Below are positions 1 through 11,782 of a stretch of 64,000 nt of DNA, piece by piece. This stretch comes from Torymus aiolomorphi (taxonomy: Eukaryota; Arthropoda; Insecta; Hymenoptera; Torymidae). Every line of letters starts with the position of its first letter. The first letter of the stretch is position 1. The notes beneath the pieces were generated by a model. That model ran no database searches. It was not told where the DNA came from and saw only the letters and a program-made list of their open reading frames with translations. The DNA is taken from contig CM070875.1 of the NCBI GenBank assembly GCA_036365515.1, positions 97,880,628-97,944,627 of the forward strand, given 5' to 3'. Both the position numbers and the translations under genes were made by a program.

Positions 1-774
1 TTATATTATGCTTAACTGAAATCAAGGTCAAGAAGACCAGTAATTTAACGAATGGTTCCGTTAATTTGAAACTCTAAAGAGTATAATTTATTCCTTACTC
101 ATATTTATTACTGATAATGTTTTTAGTCAATTCTGACTAGATCCGTTGGGAGCGAGGAAGAAAATAAATCTCCCAAGATGTTAAATATTTGCGACGTTTC
201 CTCAACGGATTTGTCGACCGTGAATACGATTAACAACTTAGATCATATTTATTACTCATTAGTTAAGGCTATATATATTTAAGGCTATTATATTTATATA
301 TTTTTCATATGTATTAATCAACCAAGATATCATAATTTAAAATTTTTGACTTTAAGTATTTGTTACGCTACTTAAAGCATATACTATACTGCCTAATTTC
401 TTACTGACCTATGATATGGGTTCGAGTAACCGATGAATATTCAATTGTAGTTGATGTCTAGGTCTTATAAAGGCGTTTTTAACAACCCTTTCAAGATTCT
501 TACAAAGTGATATGGATAAACTATTATTTGAATCAAGTAACTGGTGGTCTCAGTCAACACCAAATCTATATCAAAAATGTTTATTCTGATGCTTTAGTTC
601 GTCTAAATTTTTCTATAAAGGTAAAATATCAGGTGAATTACCGTAGATTATTCGTTTATACACTGAAAAAAAAATTCCAATTGAATCATTTAAATACATT
701 TTATTGAAAGAAAAAGTAATTGAAAGAATTGAGGCGTCATTGAAGTTATTACACGACTCATTAATTCAAATATA
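1..774. other. AT-rich sequence without recognisable gene
   Basis: No coding signal, RNA gene or repeat is visible. The longest frame (66 codons near 507-707) has AT-driven composition and no recognisable domain, so I do not call it. Confidence 0.6.
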
Positions 775-3700
775 CATATAATTTCAAGATATTTTATAAT
801 ATTAACTTAATCAAAATTATTTACTCATAAAATTTATATATAATTTAAGCTATGTCGTATAAAATTGATCAAGTCGTTCCATAAAACAGTTACAATGCAG
901 TATAAATATTTTAAAATCTTTATGTATGCATTAAATGGGTTACATAACGTACTTCTTGGCCAATTTTATCAATCATGTCTATTTATAGTATGTCACTTCA
1001 CAGAGTCATAACCAAATATTCTTATTTTATACAGGTACAAATTTAGGTGTAGAAATCGAAGGCCTCCAGTATTGCAAGTTAAAACATAATAATTAGTTTA
1101 TAAAAAATCAATCATTTTTTCATACTTTTGTTCAAATCATGCTTTTGTTTCAATCTTATTTTAATTAAAACACTAACCATTTGGTGTCTAGTGAGCAAGG
1201 TTCAGTGTTATAAGGGCCGACAAATAAATGTATTATATTGAATTAAATATTCTTCAAATTGGACTGCCAAAGAAGCGAAGTAAAATAATAAATCTTGCTC
1301 CCAAGATGACAATTGATTTTATTAAAATTGTACCATGATTATTGACAAAAACTACAATTTCCTTTTCCAAATAAGGCAATATAAAATAAATCTATTTTGG
1401 TTACATATCATGTAATTTAATAAGTAACATTGAACATTCATTTACATTCGGGCAGAAAAGTAACATGCAACCATTAAATATGTTATTTCAGATAAAAAAT
1501 GACTTAATTCATGATCGAGATCTGATATACACTTCTAGATAGTAGAAAATCATAATTGTTAATTACCTGCAAGTACTGCTAAAGTTCAGTTTAACTTTGT
1601 AATAAGTTTTTTCTCATGCCATGAGAACCTTTCAGCTTTTTCTAACCTAGAATAAATAAAAAAGATTTCACAAATTATCAACTTAATATGAAACTTAAAA
1701 ATTATTCATATATTATATGCTTAAAGAAACTTATCTGAGAATTGCAGTAGTACAGTAAGCTTTCCTCTTGTTGTTACTTTCCTACATGTAACAGCTGACA
1801 TGCAGTTCACATCTACACAGCTGCATCTCAGGAGCCTATCGTTATGATATCATAAATTCATAACTTGCATTTAATCTCTTCTTGCTATTCAATATAAATA
1901 TAATTTTGAACTGAATGCTAAATTAAATACACAGATGTTAAATTAGCAGGCTGTAGTTATTTACGCTTGAGCAGAATGCATTGTATTATACCTTAGGCCT
2001 ATTACACGCAAAAAAATACAAGGAACAGATACAAAAAAAACATGGGTTAGTATATCTATATATATATAAGGAACAGCGCTTATTCCTCGCTGTTCCTCGC
2101 ATATATAGATATACTAAGCCATGTTAATTTTTATATCTGTTCCTTGTATTTTTTTGCGTGTAATAGGCCTTATCTTGCAAAAATGAATTACATTTAAGTT
2201 CAGTTTTCATCAGTCATAGATCAAAAAGTAAACCATGAGAGATGATTGTGAATTTGTGATCGCGACACTACGAAGCAGCGACCATAGACTATGAGAACGG
2301 AATGATAAGCTCCTGACTCCTCAGATGCAACTGTGTAGATGTGAACTGCATGTCAGCTGTTACATGTAGGAAAGTAACAACAAGAGGAAAGCTTACTGTA
2401 CTCTACTACTGCAATTCTCTGATAAGTTTCTTTTATCATATAATATATGAATAATTTTTAAGTTTCATATTAAGTTGATACTTTGTGAAATCTTTTTTAT
2501 TTATTCTAGGTTAGAAAAAGCTGAAGGGTTCTCATGGCATGAAAAAAAAAACTTATTACAAAGTTAAACTGAACTTTAGCAGTACTTGCAGGTAATTAAC
2601 AATTAAGATTTTCTACTATCTAGGAATGTGTATCAGATCTCGATTATGAATTAAGTCATTTTTTATCTGAAACAACATATTTTATGGTTGCATGTTACTT
2701 TTCTGCCCGAATGTAAATGAATGTTCAATGTTACTTATTAAATTACATGATATGTAACCAAAATAGATTTATTTTATCTCTTTGTATGATTCTATCACTC
2801 ATTTTTGGTATTTCTTGTGTGGGACTCTATTGATGTTAATGAGTACAACTAATTTAAATTAAATATACGACGTTTCGATAGCTTGATCGCTATCCTTTTC
2901 AAGTCCTAATTAGCATCAGTATTACACTTCGTCACATTTTTCTAGAAAATAACAGAGCTTTTTTTTCTTTTCTTATTTTTCATTTTATCAAATACGTCAA
3001 TGTACATTGTTAATAAATTAAGACGGTTAATAAACATAAAAAAACCGACACTAATAATAAATTAACATATAAAAACTCTCACAACTAATAAATTAACAAA
3101 GAAGACTGCCACAATTAATAAATTAACACTAAGAATGAGCAAAAGCAGTTAAGGCAGATAAAACCTATTATCTGCCATGACTGCTTTTGCTCATTCTTAG
3201 TGTTAATTTATTAATTGTGGCAGTCTTCTTTGTTAATTTATTAATTGTGAGAGTTTTTATATGATAATTTATTATTAGTGTCGGTTTTTTTATGTTTATT
3301 AACCGTCTTAATTTATTAACAATGTACATTGACGTATTTGATAAAATGAAAAATAAGAAAAGAAAAAAGCTCTGTTATTTTCTAGAAAAATGTGACGATG
3401 TGTAATACTGATGTTAATTAGGACTTGAAAAGGATAGCGATCAAGCTATCGAAACGTCGTATATTTAATTTAAATCAGTTGTACTCATTAACATCAATAG
3501 AGTCCCACACAAGAAAAGATTTATTGTATATTGCCTTATTTGGAAAAGGAAATTGTAGTTTTTGTCAATAATCTTGGTACAATTTTAATAAAATCAATTG
3601 CCATCTTGGGAGCAAGATTTATTATTTTACTTCGCTTCTTTGGCAGTCCAATTTGAAGAATATTTAATTCAATATAATACATTTATTTATCGGCCCTTAT

Positions 3701-4140
3701 AACACTGAACCTTGCTCGCTAGACACCAAATGGTTAGTGTTGTAATTAAAATAAGATTGAAACAAAAGTATGATTTGAACAAAAGTATGAAAAAATGATT
3801 GTTTTTTTATAAACTAATTATTATGTTTTAACTTGCAATACTGGAGGCCTTCGATTTCTACACCTAAATTTGTAACTATATAAAATAAGAATATTTAGTT
3901 ATGACTCTGTGAAGTGACATACTATAAATAGACATGATTAATAAAATTGGCCAAGAAGTACGTTATGTAACCCATTTAATGCATACATAAAGATTTTAAA
4001 ATATTTATACTGCATTGTAACTGTTTTATGGAACGACTTGATCAATTTCATACGACATAGCTTAAATTATATATATATATATTTTATGAGTAAATAATTT
4101 TGATTAAGTTAATATTATAAAATATCTTGAAATTATATGA
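775..4140. repeat. Giant imperfect foldback (arms of about 1.3 kb)
   Basis: The sequence from about 775 rightward recurs in reverse complement from about 4140 leftward. Examples are the block around 830-930 against 3990-4090, 1265-1380 against 3530-3650, and 1741-1830 against 2330-2410. The centre lies near 2075-2085, where a smaller hairpin pairs about 2005-2060 with 2100-2160. The arms are interrupted by unpaired sequence near 1830-1990 / 2175-2310 and by a nested insertion at 2778-3516 in the right arm. There is no coding capacity. It is most easily read as a foldback-type non-autonomous transposon, or as two element copies inserted head to head. The outer termini and any target duplication could not be fixed. 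Confidence 0.85.
2778..3516. mobile_element. Nested foldback insertion, possibly Penelope-like
   Basis: The intact left arm of the outer foldback shows what the empty site looked like: this 739 bp block is absent there. It is flanked by a 13 bp direct repeat with one mismatch (2765-2777 and 3517-3529), which is a target-site duplication. The block is itself palindromic from about 2811 to 3516, with its centre near 3163 and a loop of only a few bases. Both arms carry a short hairpin followed by GAAACGTCG. That arrangement resembles the degenerate hammerhead-like motif known from Penelope-like retroelements. A long, variable target duplication fits retrotransposition better than a classical MITE. 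The family assignment is inference. Confidence 0.7.
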
Positions 4141-5375
4141 TTTTAAGTTTTGATGAAACTGTCAGAGCAACTGCTTGATATTTAATAATATTTAATAAAA
4201 CCTTTGTTGTTGACATGGACATTTTTTAATAAATCAAATATAATAAAAATTATATTCATGTTTTCTTGCAATATTAGTAATGTTTTTTTAACAACATAAA
4301 GCAATAATAATACTAAAAGTATTGCTGGAAGAATAAAGTCATAATGTGAACATTTGGCTTATGCATAAAAATCACATTTTTCATGAAATTGATGATATTA
4401 TAATTTTTTATTAAAAAATGAGTGTTTGGGCCATTCTAACACAAATAGGATGATATTTGTACATGTGTAACGGAACCGTCTACGATGGGAAAATTTTTTT
4501 TTGTATATATTTTTATGCGATGAACCATAGTCATAACCCTGAACACCTATTACCCTACCGACACTATTGCACCAAGGGTTGTAGATGTAACCTGCGCTTC
4601 TCGGAGTCTCAAGCTGTCATAAAACACTGACGCGGCGCATGCTTTAAAATTTCTGAATTTTTAATCTTGTAATTTCCTTTTCCTTAAAAGGCTATATTTA
4701 GACTTTATATTAAACGGACTGTAAACTTTCTTTTCTTCTTGATGAAGAACAAACATTAATCTCAATAAACTAAAATATTGTAATCAACTATACCCACGAC
4801 TACGAGTGCACTAAACTATATTAGAAAATCTGTTACCAAATATTATTACCTTTACTTATACAAAATAAGTAATCCACTCTAGGAGAAATATTCACCAGAC
4901 ATTAATTATTAACATAACGAAATTATGTACTAATCTGAATAAGAAAATGATATTCATAAGCCATAAAAATTATAATAGTAAAACCTTTAGGAGAAGTACA
5001 ATATTACTGATTGTTATTAACAATATTATTTTGTTTGCATTAACGCACTAGTTATAAAGTATGGTTAAGTTCCTACAAATATGTTCTAAATAATAGCTTA
5101 AGTACAAATCGCTAATTGAAATTTTACCTTTATATGTTTCTTCTGACAATAGGTACAGTAACCAATAATTAGCAACCGTTCAGGCGTGGGATGAAAAGTA
5201 TAACATTGTAAAATAGATTTAAGGTTGTAATAATTACTTTCAGACACATTCATGAAAGAATATTTTCCCTAATCAAATAATAAAACTTATTCAACTTTTA
5301 TTTTTTCTTCCGTTATGAATAAATAAAATGTTTCTATTACATAAACATTTTGGATTTTAAACAATTACATGTGAG
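4141..5375. other. AT-rich sequence, nothing recognised
   Basis: Very AT-rich, with short AT runs and a slightly GC-richer patch near 4540-4650. No frame, RNA gene or terminal repeat could be supported. Confidence 0.5.
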
Positions 5376-5379
5376 ATGG

Positions 5380-6320
5380 AAATATTCCTTCAAAATGTGA
5401 AAGTAGCTTTAAGGGACGCTTGCTTCGAGCGGATACACTATCTTGATTGTTGTAAAACACATGGCCCTACTAAATATAGATATGACGCTTTCCCACGCGG
5501 GGACGCGCTTTTCCGAGTTTTGAATACACGACATATACTATATACTGAAAAGATTATTTACATTATTAGACAATATCTCTCACACCGTTAAAGATAAAAT
5601 TATTTTAACAACTTTGAATATTAAATATAGCAGTAAGGAAATTAGGAAAATAATACTAATTCCATATTCTTTGTTAAATTGCAATCAACAGCTTTTGCTT
5701 GTTTCCGTATTAATAATATTAAGATCTATTAACAAGAACCCAAAAATATAACTCTATAACTAACCATATGCATTTTGTAAACGCAACCAATAAACATGTA
5801 AAGAATCTTTTTTAACAAACGATAAATGATTACTATAATACTTAATATATTACATAAAGCAATAAGTCATGTTTACCACTAGTTCATTTTATATATCCGA
5901 CCGTTTGTAAATTTATCGAATGTAATTACATTGTAAATTAGATCTTTAAGTATTAATAAATTTAATATTGTGAATAATTACCGGCAAAATAATCACAACG
6001 TTTTCATTCAAATTTGTAATAATTCTCTACACAATTATCTAATAAAGTAGATAACCTTATACTTGTAAAATATTCAGGATTATTAATAATAAGAAAATGC
6101 TGAGAGGAAAAGAGGGTGTCTATCTGTACAATCTGTCTCACGCACATGGCGTATCTAAAAATAGATTTCCTCAGTCTTCCTGCGTGGAGACGCGTTTTCC
6201 AGCATCTTTTGGGACTCAACGTACTGTAGCATAAGAATATTATGTTAGATTAACGACAAATATCTCAATAACTATAATTAGGAAAATAATTCTGTTTTAA
6301 GTAACGGTTGTATTATGCTA
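5380..6320 (+). repeat. Diverged direct duplication of about 640-680 bp
   Basis: The block near 5450-5530 (ACATGGC, then AAATATAGAT, then GGGGACGCGC and TTTTCC) recurs near 6130-6215 in the same order. Further downstream, ATTAGGAAAATAAT occurs near 5640 and again near 6280. The copies are strongly diverged. Short frames here have no recognisable domain and are on opposite strands in the two copies, so they are not called as genes. Confidence 0.45.
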
Positions 6321-7330
6321 AATAAAAATTATGAGCTGATAAAAATCATTATCATATTATATTTTTATAGTAAATAATAATCCTTTGTTTTTTTTTCTGG
6401 ATTAATTAACTAGCTACTAAGTTCAAATAATAAACCTGTTCGAAATTTGAATAATACACTGTAATCTGTATGTTTCTTATTCATTAATTAAACATTAACA
6501 CTATTAATAAGGGATTTCCATTTGTAAATGCAAATTTTATGAACTATATACATTAGATAAATATTTTTACTAAACAATAGTTGTATTCTGACACATTGAT
6601 ATTCAAAGCAATTAATTAAATTTCAAATATTTTAAATAAACAATAGAAGACCTAAGAAAAATGTATTAACTTAATAAAATAATTTAGTAATATAATTGAA
6701 ATATTAGCTAGAATGAATAGTCTAATGTTTTTATAAAGTTTGCATAAGAAATTTCATTGTTTAATGTATAATTAAGTTTATAAAATTTATAATGCGTTTA
6801 ACTCCTGTTGTAATAGACCGATAACTTCCGTTCAAATTTGTATTTTCATTTTAGAACAAAATGTAATAGAAAAACATATTTTATAATTTATAAACTGCCA
6901 ACATTGTATAATTTTCAGCAAGTAACAGAAAATTGATCATTTTTGACTCGAAAGAAAGAGAAGGATATATCTTTTGTCTCTCTCATCTCTCTTTCTCTGT
7001 CGCACATATATCGTTCTCTCTTGCTCCTTAAGGAAGATACGAGCCGCCGGAAAATACCCTGGAGAAGGGATGAGCAACCGCTCTCTGCCGCTCCCTGTGT
7101 TAAAGCATAGGATTTTCCCCACTTTCATAAAAATCGACGTTTGGAAGGGATGCCACCCCCGCACCATTGGATACCGTTTTCTCACACCACTAGCCTCAAT
7201 TAACATTACAGGATATATGACTATCAACCGCCGTCACACTTGGCAACCAACGATTCGTTAACGCAAGATGACGCAACTACCCGATTCGACACCGCAGTTT
7301 TTCCAGCCGAAGAAGAGGAGGAGCAACGCA
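6321..7330. other. AT-rich sequence followed by a GC-richer leader
   Basis: 6321-6960 is AT-rich with nothing recognisable. From about 6960 to 7330 the base composition becomes more balanced. Two overlapping frames of about 95 codons (6974-7261 plus, 6937-7227 minus) are complementary to each other and show no domain, so neither is called. The stretch lies directly upstream of a plausible core promoter and may be its upstream region. Confidence 0.4.
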
Positions 7331-7368
7331 TTTAAATACGCTGAACGCGCACTGCTCGCCGGTCAGTC
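7331..7368 (+). promoter_or_regulatory. Candidate TATA box plus arthropod initiator
   Basis: A TATA-like TTTAAATA at 7331-7338 is followed by TCAGTC at 7363-7368, which matches the arthropod initiator consensus TCAGT. The spacing puts the TATA-like element about 30-34 bases upstream of the initiator A at 7365, within normal RNA polymerase II geometry. Either motif alone would be weak. The spacing, and the structured and repeated sequence immediately downstream ending at a poly(A) signal, make the pair worth calling. Confidence 0.5.
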
Positions 7369-7529
7369 AGATTTACAAGCCTCACAAGCTTTGCTGACTG
7401 GTCCAGGGTGCAGTTCACCACAAGCCTCACAAGCTTTACTGAACTGACCAAGCAGTCAACAAGAGCCTCACAAGTTTTGTTGATTGTACTGAGACAGTGC
7501 TCTACAAGCCTCACAAGCTTAAGACCTGT
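7361..7529 (+). repeat. Series of four hairpins with a shared loop sequence
   Basis: Four units (7361-7403, 7407-7449, 7453-7486, 7494-7529) share a near-identical loop of the type ACAAGCCTCACAAGCTTT at 40-45 bp spacing. The flanking stems differ in sequence between units but still pair within each: CAGTCAG with CTGACTG, CAGTTCA with TGAACTG, CAGTCAAC with GTTGATTG, and a weaker ACAG/CTGT plus TCT/AGA in unit four. Several closing pairs are G-U wobbles. Inside the loop, AAGC and GCTT can also pair. Stem change with kept pairing suggests selection on RNA structure. The minus strand is also open over 60 codons with a KLVRLV repeat, which I regard as a by-product of the repeat. Confidence 0.7.
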
Positions 7530-7540
7530 ACAAATTTATA

Positions 7541-7546
7541 AATAAA
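7541..7546 (+). terminator. Candidate poly(A) signal AATAAA
   Basis: AATAAA lies 12 bases after the last hairpin and about 180 bases after the candidate start site. With the TATA and initiator upstream it would bound a short non-coding transcript, or the R region of a solo LTR. In AT-rich DNA the hexamer is common, so it counts only by context. Confidence 0.35.
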
Positions 7547-7669
7547 CATTCAAATTTTACACAAATTCAAATTCTTTTCAAATTTATTATTTAACAAAGA
7601 AAAAGAAATTTAAAATTCCAAATCAAAATTTCAAAAGGTAAATAAAAAGGTTTAAAATACAATAAATAT

Positions 7670-8340
7670 ATATTTAACTTTGATCTTCGAATAAAAGTGT
7701 TGGCCTGGGTCTTAAGGACTCTAAGGACTTGTTTATTCAAAGAAACGGGTCATTTAGTGTTAAGCCTTAAGGGCTTTTATGCAATTTGACCTAACAAAGA
7801 AAATATTATTTATTTTTCAGACTTATAAAAAAAATATATATATATTTAACTTTGATCTTCGAATAAAAGTGTTGGCCTGGGTCTTAAGGACTCTAAGGAC
7901 TTGTTTATTCAAAGAAACGGGTCATTTAGGTTAAGCCTTAAGGGCTTTTATGCAATTTGACCTAACAAAGAAAATATTATTTATTTTTCAGACTTATAAA
8001 AAAAAATATATATATATTTAACTTTGATCTTCGAATAAAAGTGTTGGCCTGGGTCTTAAGGACTCTAAGGACTTGTTTATTCAAAGAAACGGGTCATTTA
8101 GTGTTAAGCCTTAAGGGCTTTTATGCAATTTGACCTAACAAAGAAAATATTATTTATTTTTCAGACTTATTAAAAAATTATAATAAATAATATATATTTA
8201 ACTTTGATCTTCGAATAAAAGTGTTGGCCTGGGTCTTAAGGACTCTAAGGACTTGTTTATTCGAAGAAACGGGTCATTTAGTGTTAAGCCTTAAGGGCTT
8301 TTATGCAATTTGATCTAACAAAGTTTATTTATTATTCATT
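7670..8340 (+). repeat. Four-copy tandem repeat, 172-180 bp unit
   Basis: The word TGATCTTCGAATAAAAGTG starts at 7681, 7853, 8025 and 8205, giving periods of 172, 172 and 180 bp. The copies are almost identical and differ mainly in the length of an A/AT run at the unit joint, so they are recent. Each unit carries a purine-rich core and a TTATTTTTCAG stretch resembling a 3' splice site. It follows the hairpin series by about 140 bp and may belong to the same transcription unit. Confidence 0.9.
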
Positions 8341-9705
8341 TCAAAGCTTGACGCGAACTAAATTCATTTTTGCCAATTTCATTATTTTATTAGTTTGACG
8401 ACTTGCAGCCCAAATGCGTATTTCTTTTCTATTTAATTAATTAAATTAACGCAGTGGCTTATGAGCATCAGCTCTCGGGAGGGAAGGGTGAACCTGAGAT
8501 TTCCCTGAGATTGGGTAAAATTAGTTCTCCTTGAAACTCATACTCCTGGGCTCTTAACCTTATTTCCTATCCATACAAGGGACGTGTGCAATTGTTCTTA
8601 AGGGACATATGTGCCGTACCTGTTGGTCCTGGTAAACATCCAAACTTCCTATTATCAAAAATATTTTAACTCAGTTTAAGCGCCTTATACTTACAACTCA
8701 ACAGCTCAACCAAGGTTGAATAGCTAACGCAGCTAAGGCCTGAAAGAGCGTAACTCTTCACCGAGTTAACCATCCCAGTCGTGTTGTGTTCTCGGACGTG
8801 ACACATGTTCCAGCTACACTTCCAGATTTTTGGTGAAGCTGAGTCGATGAGCGCACCTTCTAAAATTTCACTTTTTAACATTATAATGGTATAATGAAAT
8901 TGATAAAGTATCGCTGGACTTATGTAACCTGGATCTTCACAAAATATAGATCTTTTATGACAGAAAATTCCTTTGTTGATTTTTTTGTAGAATGTTTCTA
9001 TTATGAGTAAAATGAGTTTGAAAAATGCTAAAAATCATGAAAATTCATGTGCAACTTTGATGATTTTTAGCTCCGAAAATATTTCTAAAAAAAATCTGAA
9101 AAAATTCAGGGTAGTTCAAAACATAGTGGAGAATGTGTAAAAAAGTTTAAGCAAAAAAAAATTTTTTCATCTGTGATGTGACCGAGAACCGGCCATATAT
9201 ACGACAATAACAAAGTCGACGAATGTCGGAGCGCGGCGAAACATAAACACTCGGCGGTCGAGCGTGCCGCAAGCTATAGGTATAGCTAGAATCTATAGCG
9301 GCCGAGCCCAGTACGCGGAAGCCGCGGAGAGAGAGATAGCTGCCGCATAGGCGTAGAGAGCGCAACCGACGGGCGCCCACACGTAGGAATGAAACGGTAT
9401 AATACACGTGTAATATACGTGTGATAGAGGTATCGTCCGGTGGGCTGACGAGGGTTATTCGTTAATCAATTTTGAATAAAAATAGATAATTTATTATATT
9501 ATTTATTAAGGGTAAGTAAAAATTATGCAATATTATTTTAATTTTCCATGTTTTATATTATAAAATAAAAAGTAAATTTATATGTAGCAGATAATAGTAC
9601 GTAGGTTATGTAGTTTATAATGATGAAGTAAAACAACTTATTTACATAAAATAACTTAGAAAAAATTTGTTACGTGATTTCTAATATTAATTTAATAATA
9701 TTTAA
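8341..9705. other. Non-coding stretch with a GC-rich island
   Basis: No domain-bearing frame is visible. About 9180-9470 is CpG-rich, in sharp contrast to flanks above 70% AT, and contains short inverted words such as CACGTGTAATATACGTG. It could be a remnant of an inserted element or a promoter-type island. The frame at 9147-9407 on the minus strand has no recognisable content. Confidence 0.4.
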
Positions 9706-11778
9706 CTTAAGGGGGTCATAGACCTGTAGGCCTTTGAGGCCAAAACCACCTGAAAAAATAAAATACAATATTATTAGTTACATATACTAATAGTATATCA
9801 TAAATAGGCACAATTTCTGATAAAATGGCCCGAGATATAATCTGTAGACCAATTTTACTCAGAGATATTGCATTACCAAGATTTTTCCTTTGGCGTAGTT
9901 TTTGAAAACAAGTACTCGACAAATTTTCATGGGACAAGGCCTAGAATACTCTAAATCCATCCAGTTTTCTATCTAAGAGTTGGAAATATCATTTCTTGAA
10001 ACAAATATTTTTTTAATAGAAAAACTACTTTTAATTCATGAATTTTATGAATTTTCATGTTTTTTTTTAGATTTTAGTATTTCAAAAATAGTAGTTTCCA
10101 AAGAGGTTATATTTTCAACTCTTAGATAGAAAACTGGATGGATTTAGAGTATTTTAGGCCTTGTCCCATGAAAATTTGTCGAGTACTTATTTTTAAAAGC
10201 TACGCCAAAGTCTTGAAAACAATATTTTATAAAAAAACCCTGTTAAATGAAAATTCAATAAAACTTGAAAAATATTGAGCCATTTAGTTCCCAATTTTTT
10301 TCTTCTTCCTGGAACATAAAAAATAAGTTTTTATAGTTAAATATAATGTAATTTTACAAAAAATATATTGCTTACCCGTTCTAAATACATACATAATAAT
10401 CTCTAACAATTAATGAAACTCTTCAAAATACGGTAGTGGCAAAATTATCTTACTCACTGTTTATAACATATCTTTTGAAACCCAGTTAAAGCAATATTTT
10501 ATTTTTTCTTTTTACAAATAGAATATTAGCTGATTGTCTGTAACTGAAATCAAGAAGAACAATAATTGTGAATTAAGCAAAAATTGACTCCAGAGTCTTA
10601 ATTGATAATAATGCAATATAAATCATAAAAATATTTACCTTAGCTTGAGATCTGTTCCCCTATAAAAGATGATTAACAATACTGGCACCTTGGCATGCAT
10701 TCCTTTAAACTTGATATCTCAGCAACGCGAGCTCTTCCGCTTCTGATCCAAAAATCTTCTTACTGTTACATGACTTTCCAACACATTGTACTCAAATATG
10801 CTATTAAGTAAAATACTTAGATGAATGTAGAATATTCTACAACAAAAATATTTCATATCGTAGAATCCAAAATCTCAATCAAAATTTATAATTGGTCAAT
10901 GTATTTATAAATCACCAGTATGGCCACTTTTTAAATCTATTACTTCACTATTATGTTTGACGTATTATATGAAATCTGTAGGTATGGGGTGGATATTACA
11001 ATAATGCATAACTTTTTGAGAAAATATAAACTTAATTTTATCATAGCGAGTTAGAAGTGATGATCTGTTCTAAAACTTTTTGACCAAAGTGGATGGTTTT
11101 ATTTTCTTTTGCTCACATATATCTCTCTTTTTTTTAATTAGACTGAATCTTGATATAAATATATTTCTATTCATAGAGAGTGTTAACAGTACGGTCTCAT
11201 TTTCAAGTAATTTTAAACTTTAACAAAACTCTCACTATCTACTTGTATTAAACATTTGCACAAACTAATTATTAGATGTACTTTTAAATATAATATAATA
11301 AATCTTTACTTTAAATCAACTGAAGAGTCTAAAAAGTTCAAAATTAATTAAGAAATGTCGTATAAAGAAGTTTAAAATCACAGTGCTTATGTGATGTCAG
11401 CTGTGTTTACATTGATGCTATCAGTCTATGTTATGTGTAGGTATTATAGTTTATGGTTATGGCACAAAAAGGGAGTACGCTACTGTCGAAAATTGACTGG
11501 TCAATTTCAAGTAAAGGGGTCAAAATTTACGTTCAAAAAAGATTCCATCGGAATTTAAATTAAAATATAGGTTATTTTAAGGTTAAATAGATAATAAAAG
11601 AAAATCAAGTTTTTCGTCATTTTATAGGTGGCTATCTTCTTAAGATAACACGAACATTTAAAATTTTTTTTATTTATGATTCACACTTTTTTAGGTTCAG
11701 AATAACATATATAATTGAAAAATAAAATAAAAAAGAAATTAATTTTATGACATATTTTAAGTCTATAACCCCCTCAAG
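9706..11778. mobile_element. Non-autonomous TIR element with TTAA target duplication
   Basis: TTAA at 9702-9705 precedes CTTAAGGGGGTCATAGAC. The reverse complement of the right end (CTTGAGGGGGTTATAGAC) precedes TTAA at 11779-11782. The element is 2073 bp, with terminal repeats of about 18 bp differing at two positions. A TTAA duplication is typical of the piggyBac and Kolobok superfamilies. No transposase frame is present. A second inverted pair of about 100 bp (9888-9985 and 10100-10210) lies near the left end. Which superfamily mobilised it cannot be decided from 18 bp. Confidence 0.7.
9888..10210. repeat. Subterminal inverted repeat within the TTAA element
   Basis: The stretch at 9888-9985, containing CAAATTTTCATGGGACAAGG and CCATCCAGTTTTCTATC, recurs in reverse complement at about 10100-10210 with few mismatches. 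The spacer is about 115 bp. Confidence 0.85.
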
Positions 11779-11782
11779 TTAA

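Noticed and set aside
405..445. tRNA B-box-like GGGTTCGAGTAACC
   Set aside because: The end of the box does not match GGTTCGANTCC, and no A box or cloverleaf can be drawn around it.
7332..7514. 60-codon minus-strand frame with KLVRLV repeats
   Set aside because: It is the complement of the hairpin series. The stems vary and loops stay constant in a way that fits RNA pairing better than protein coding.
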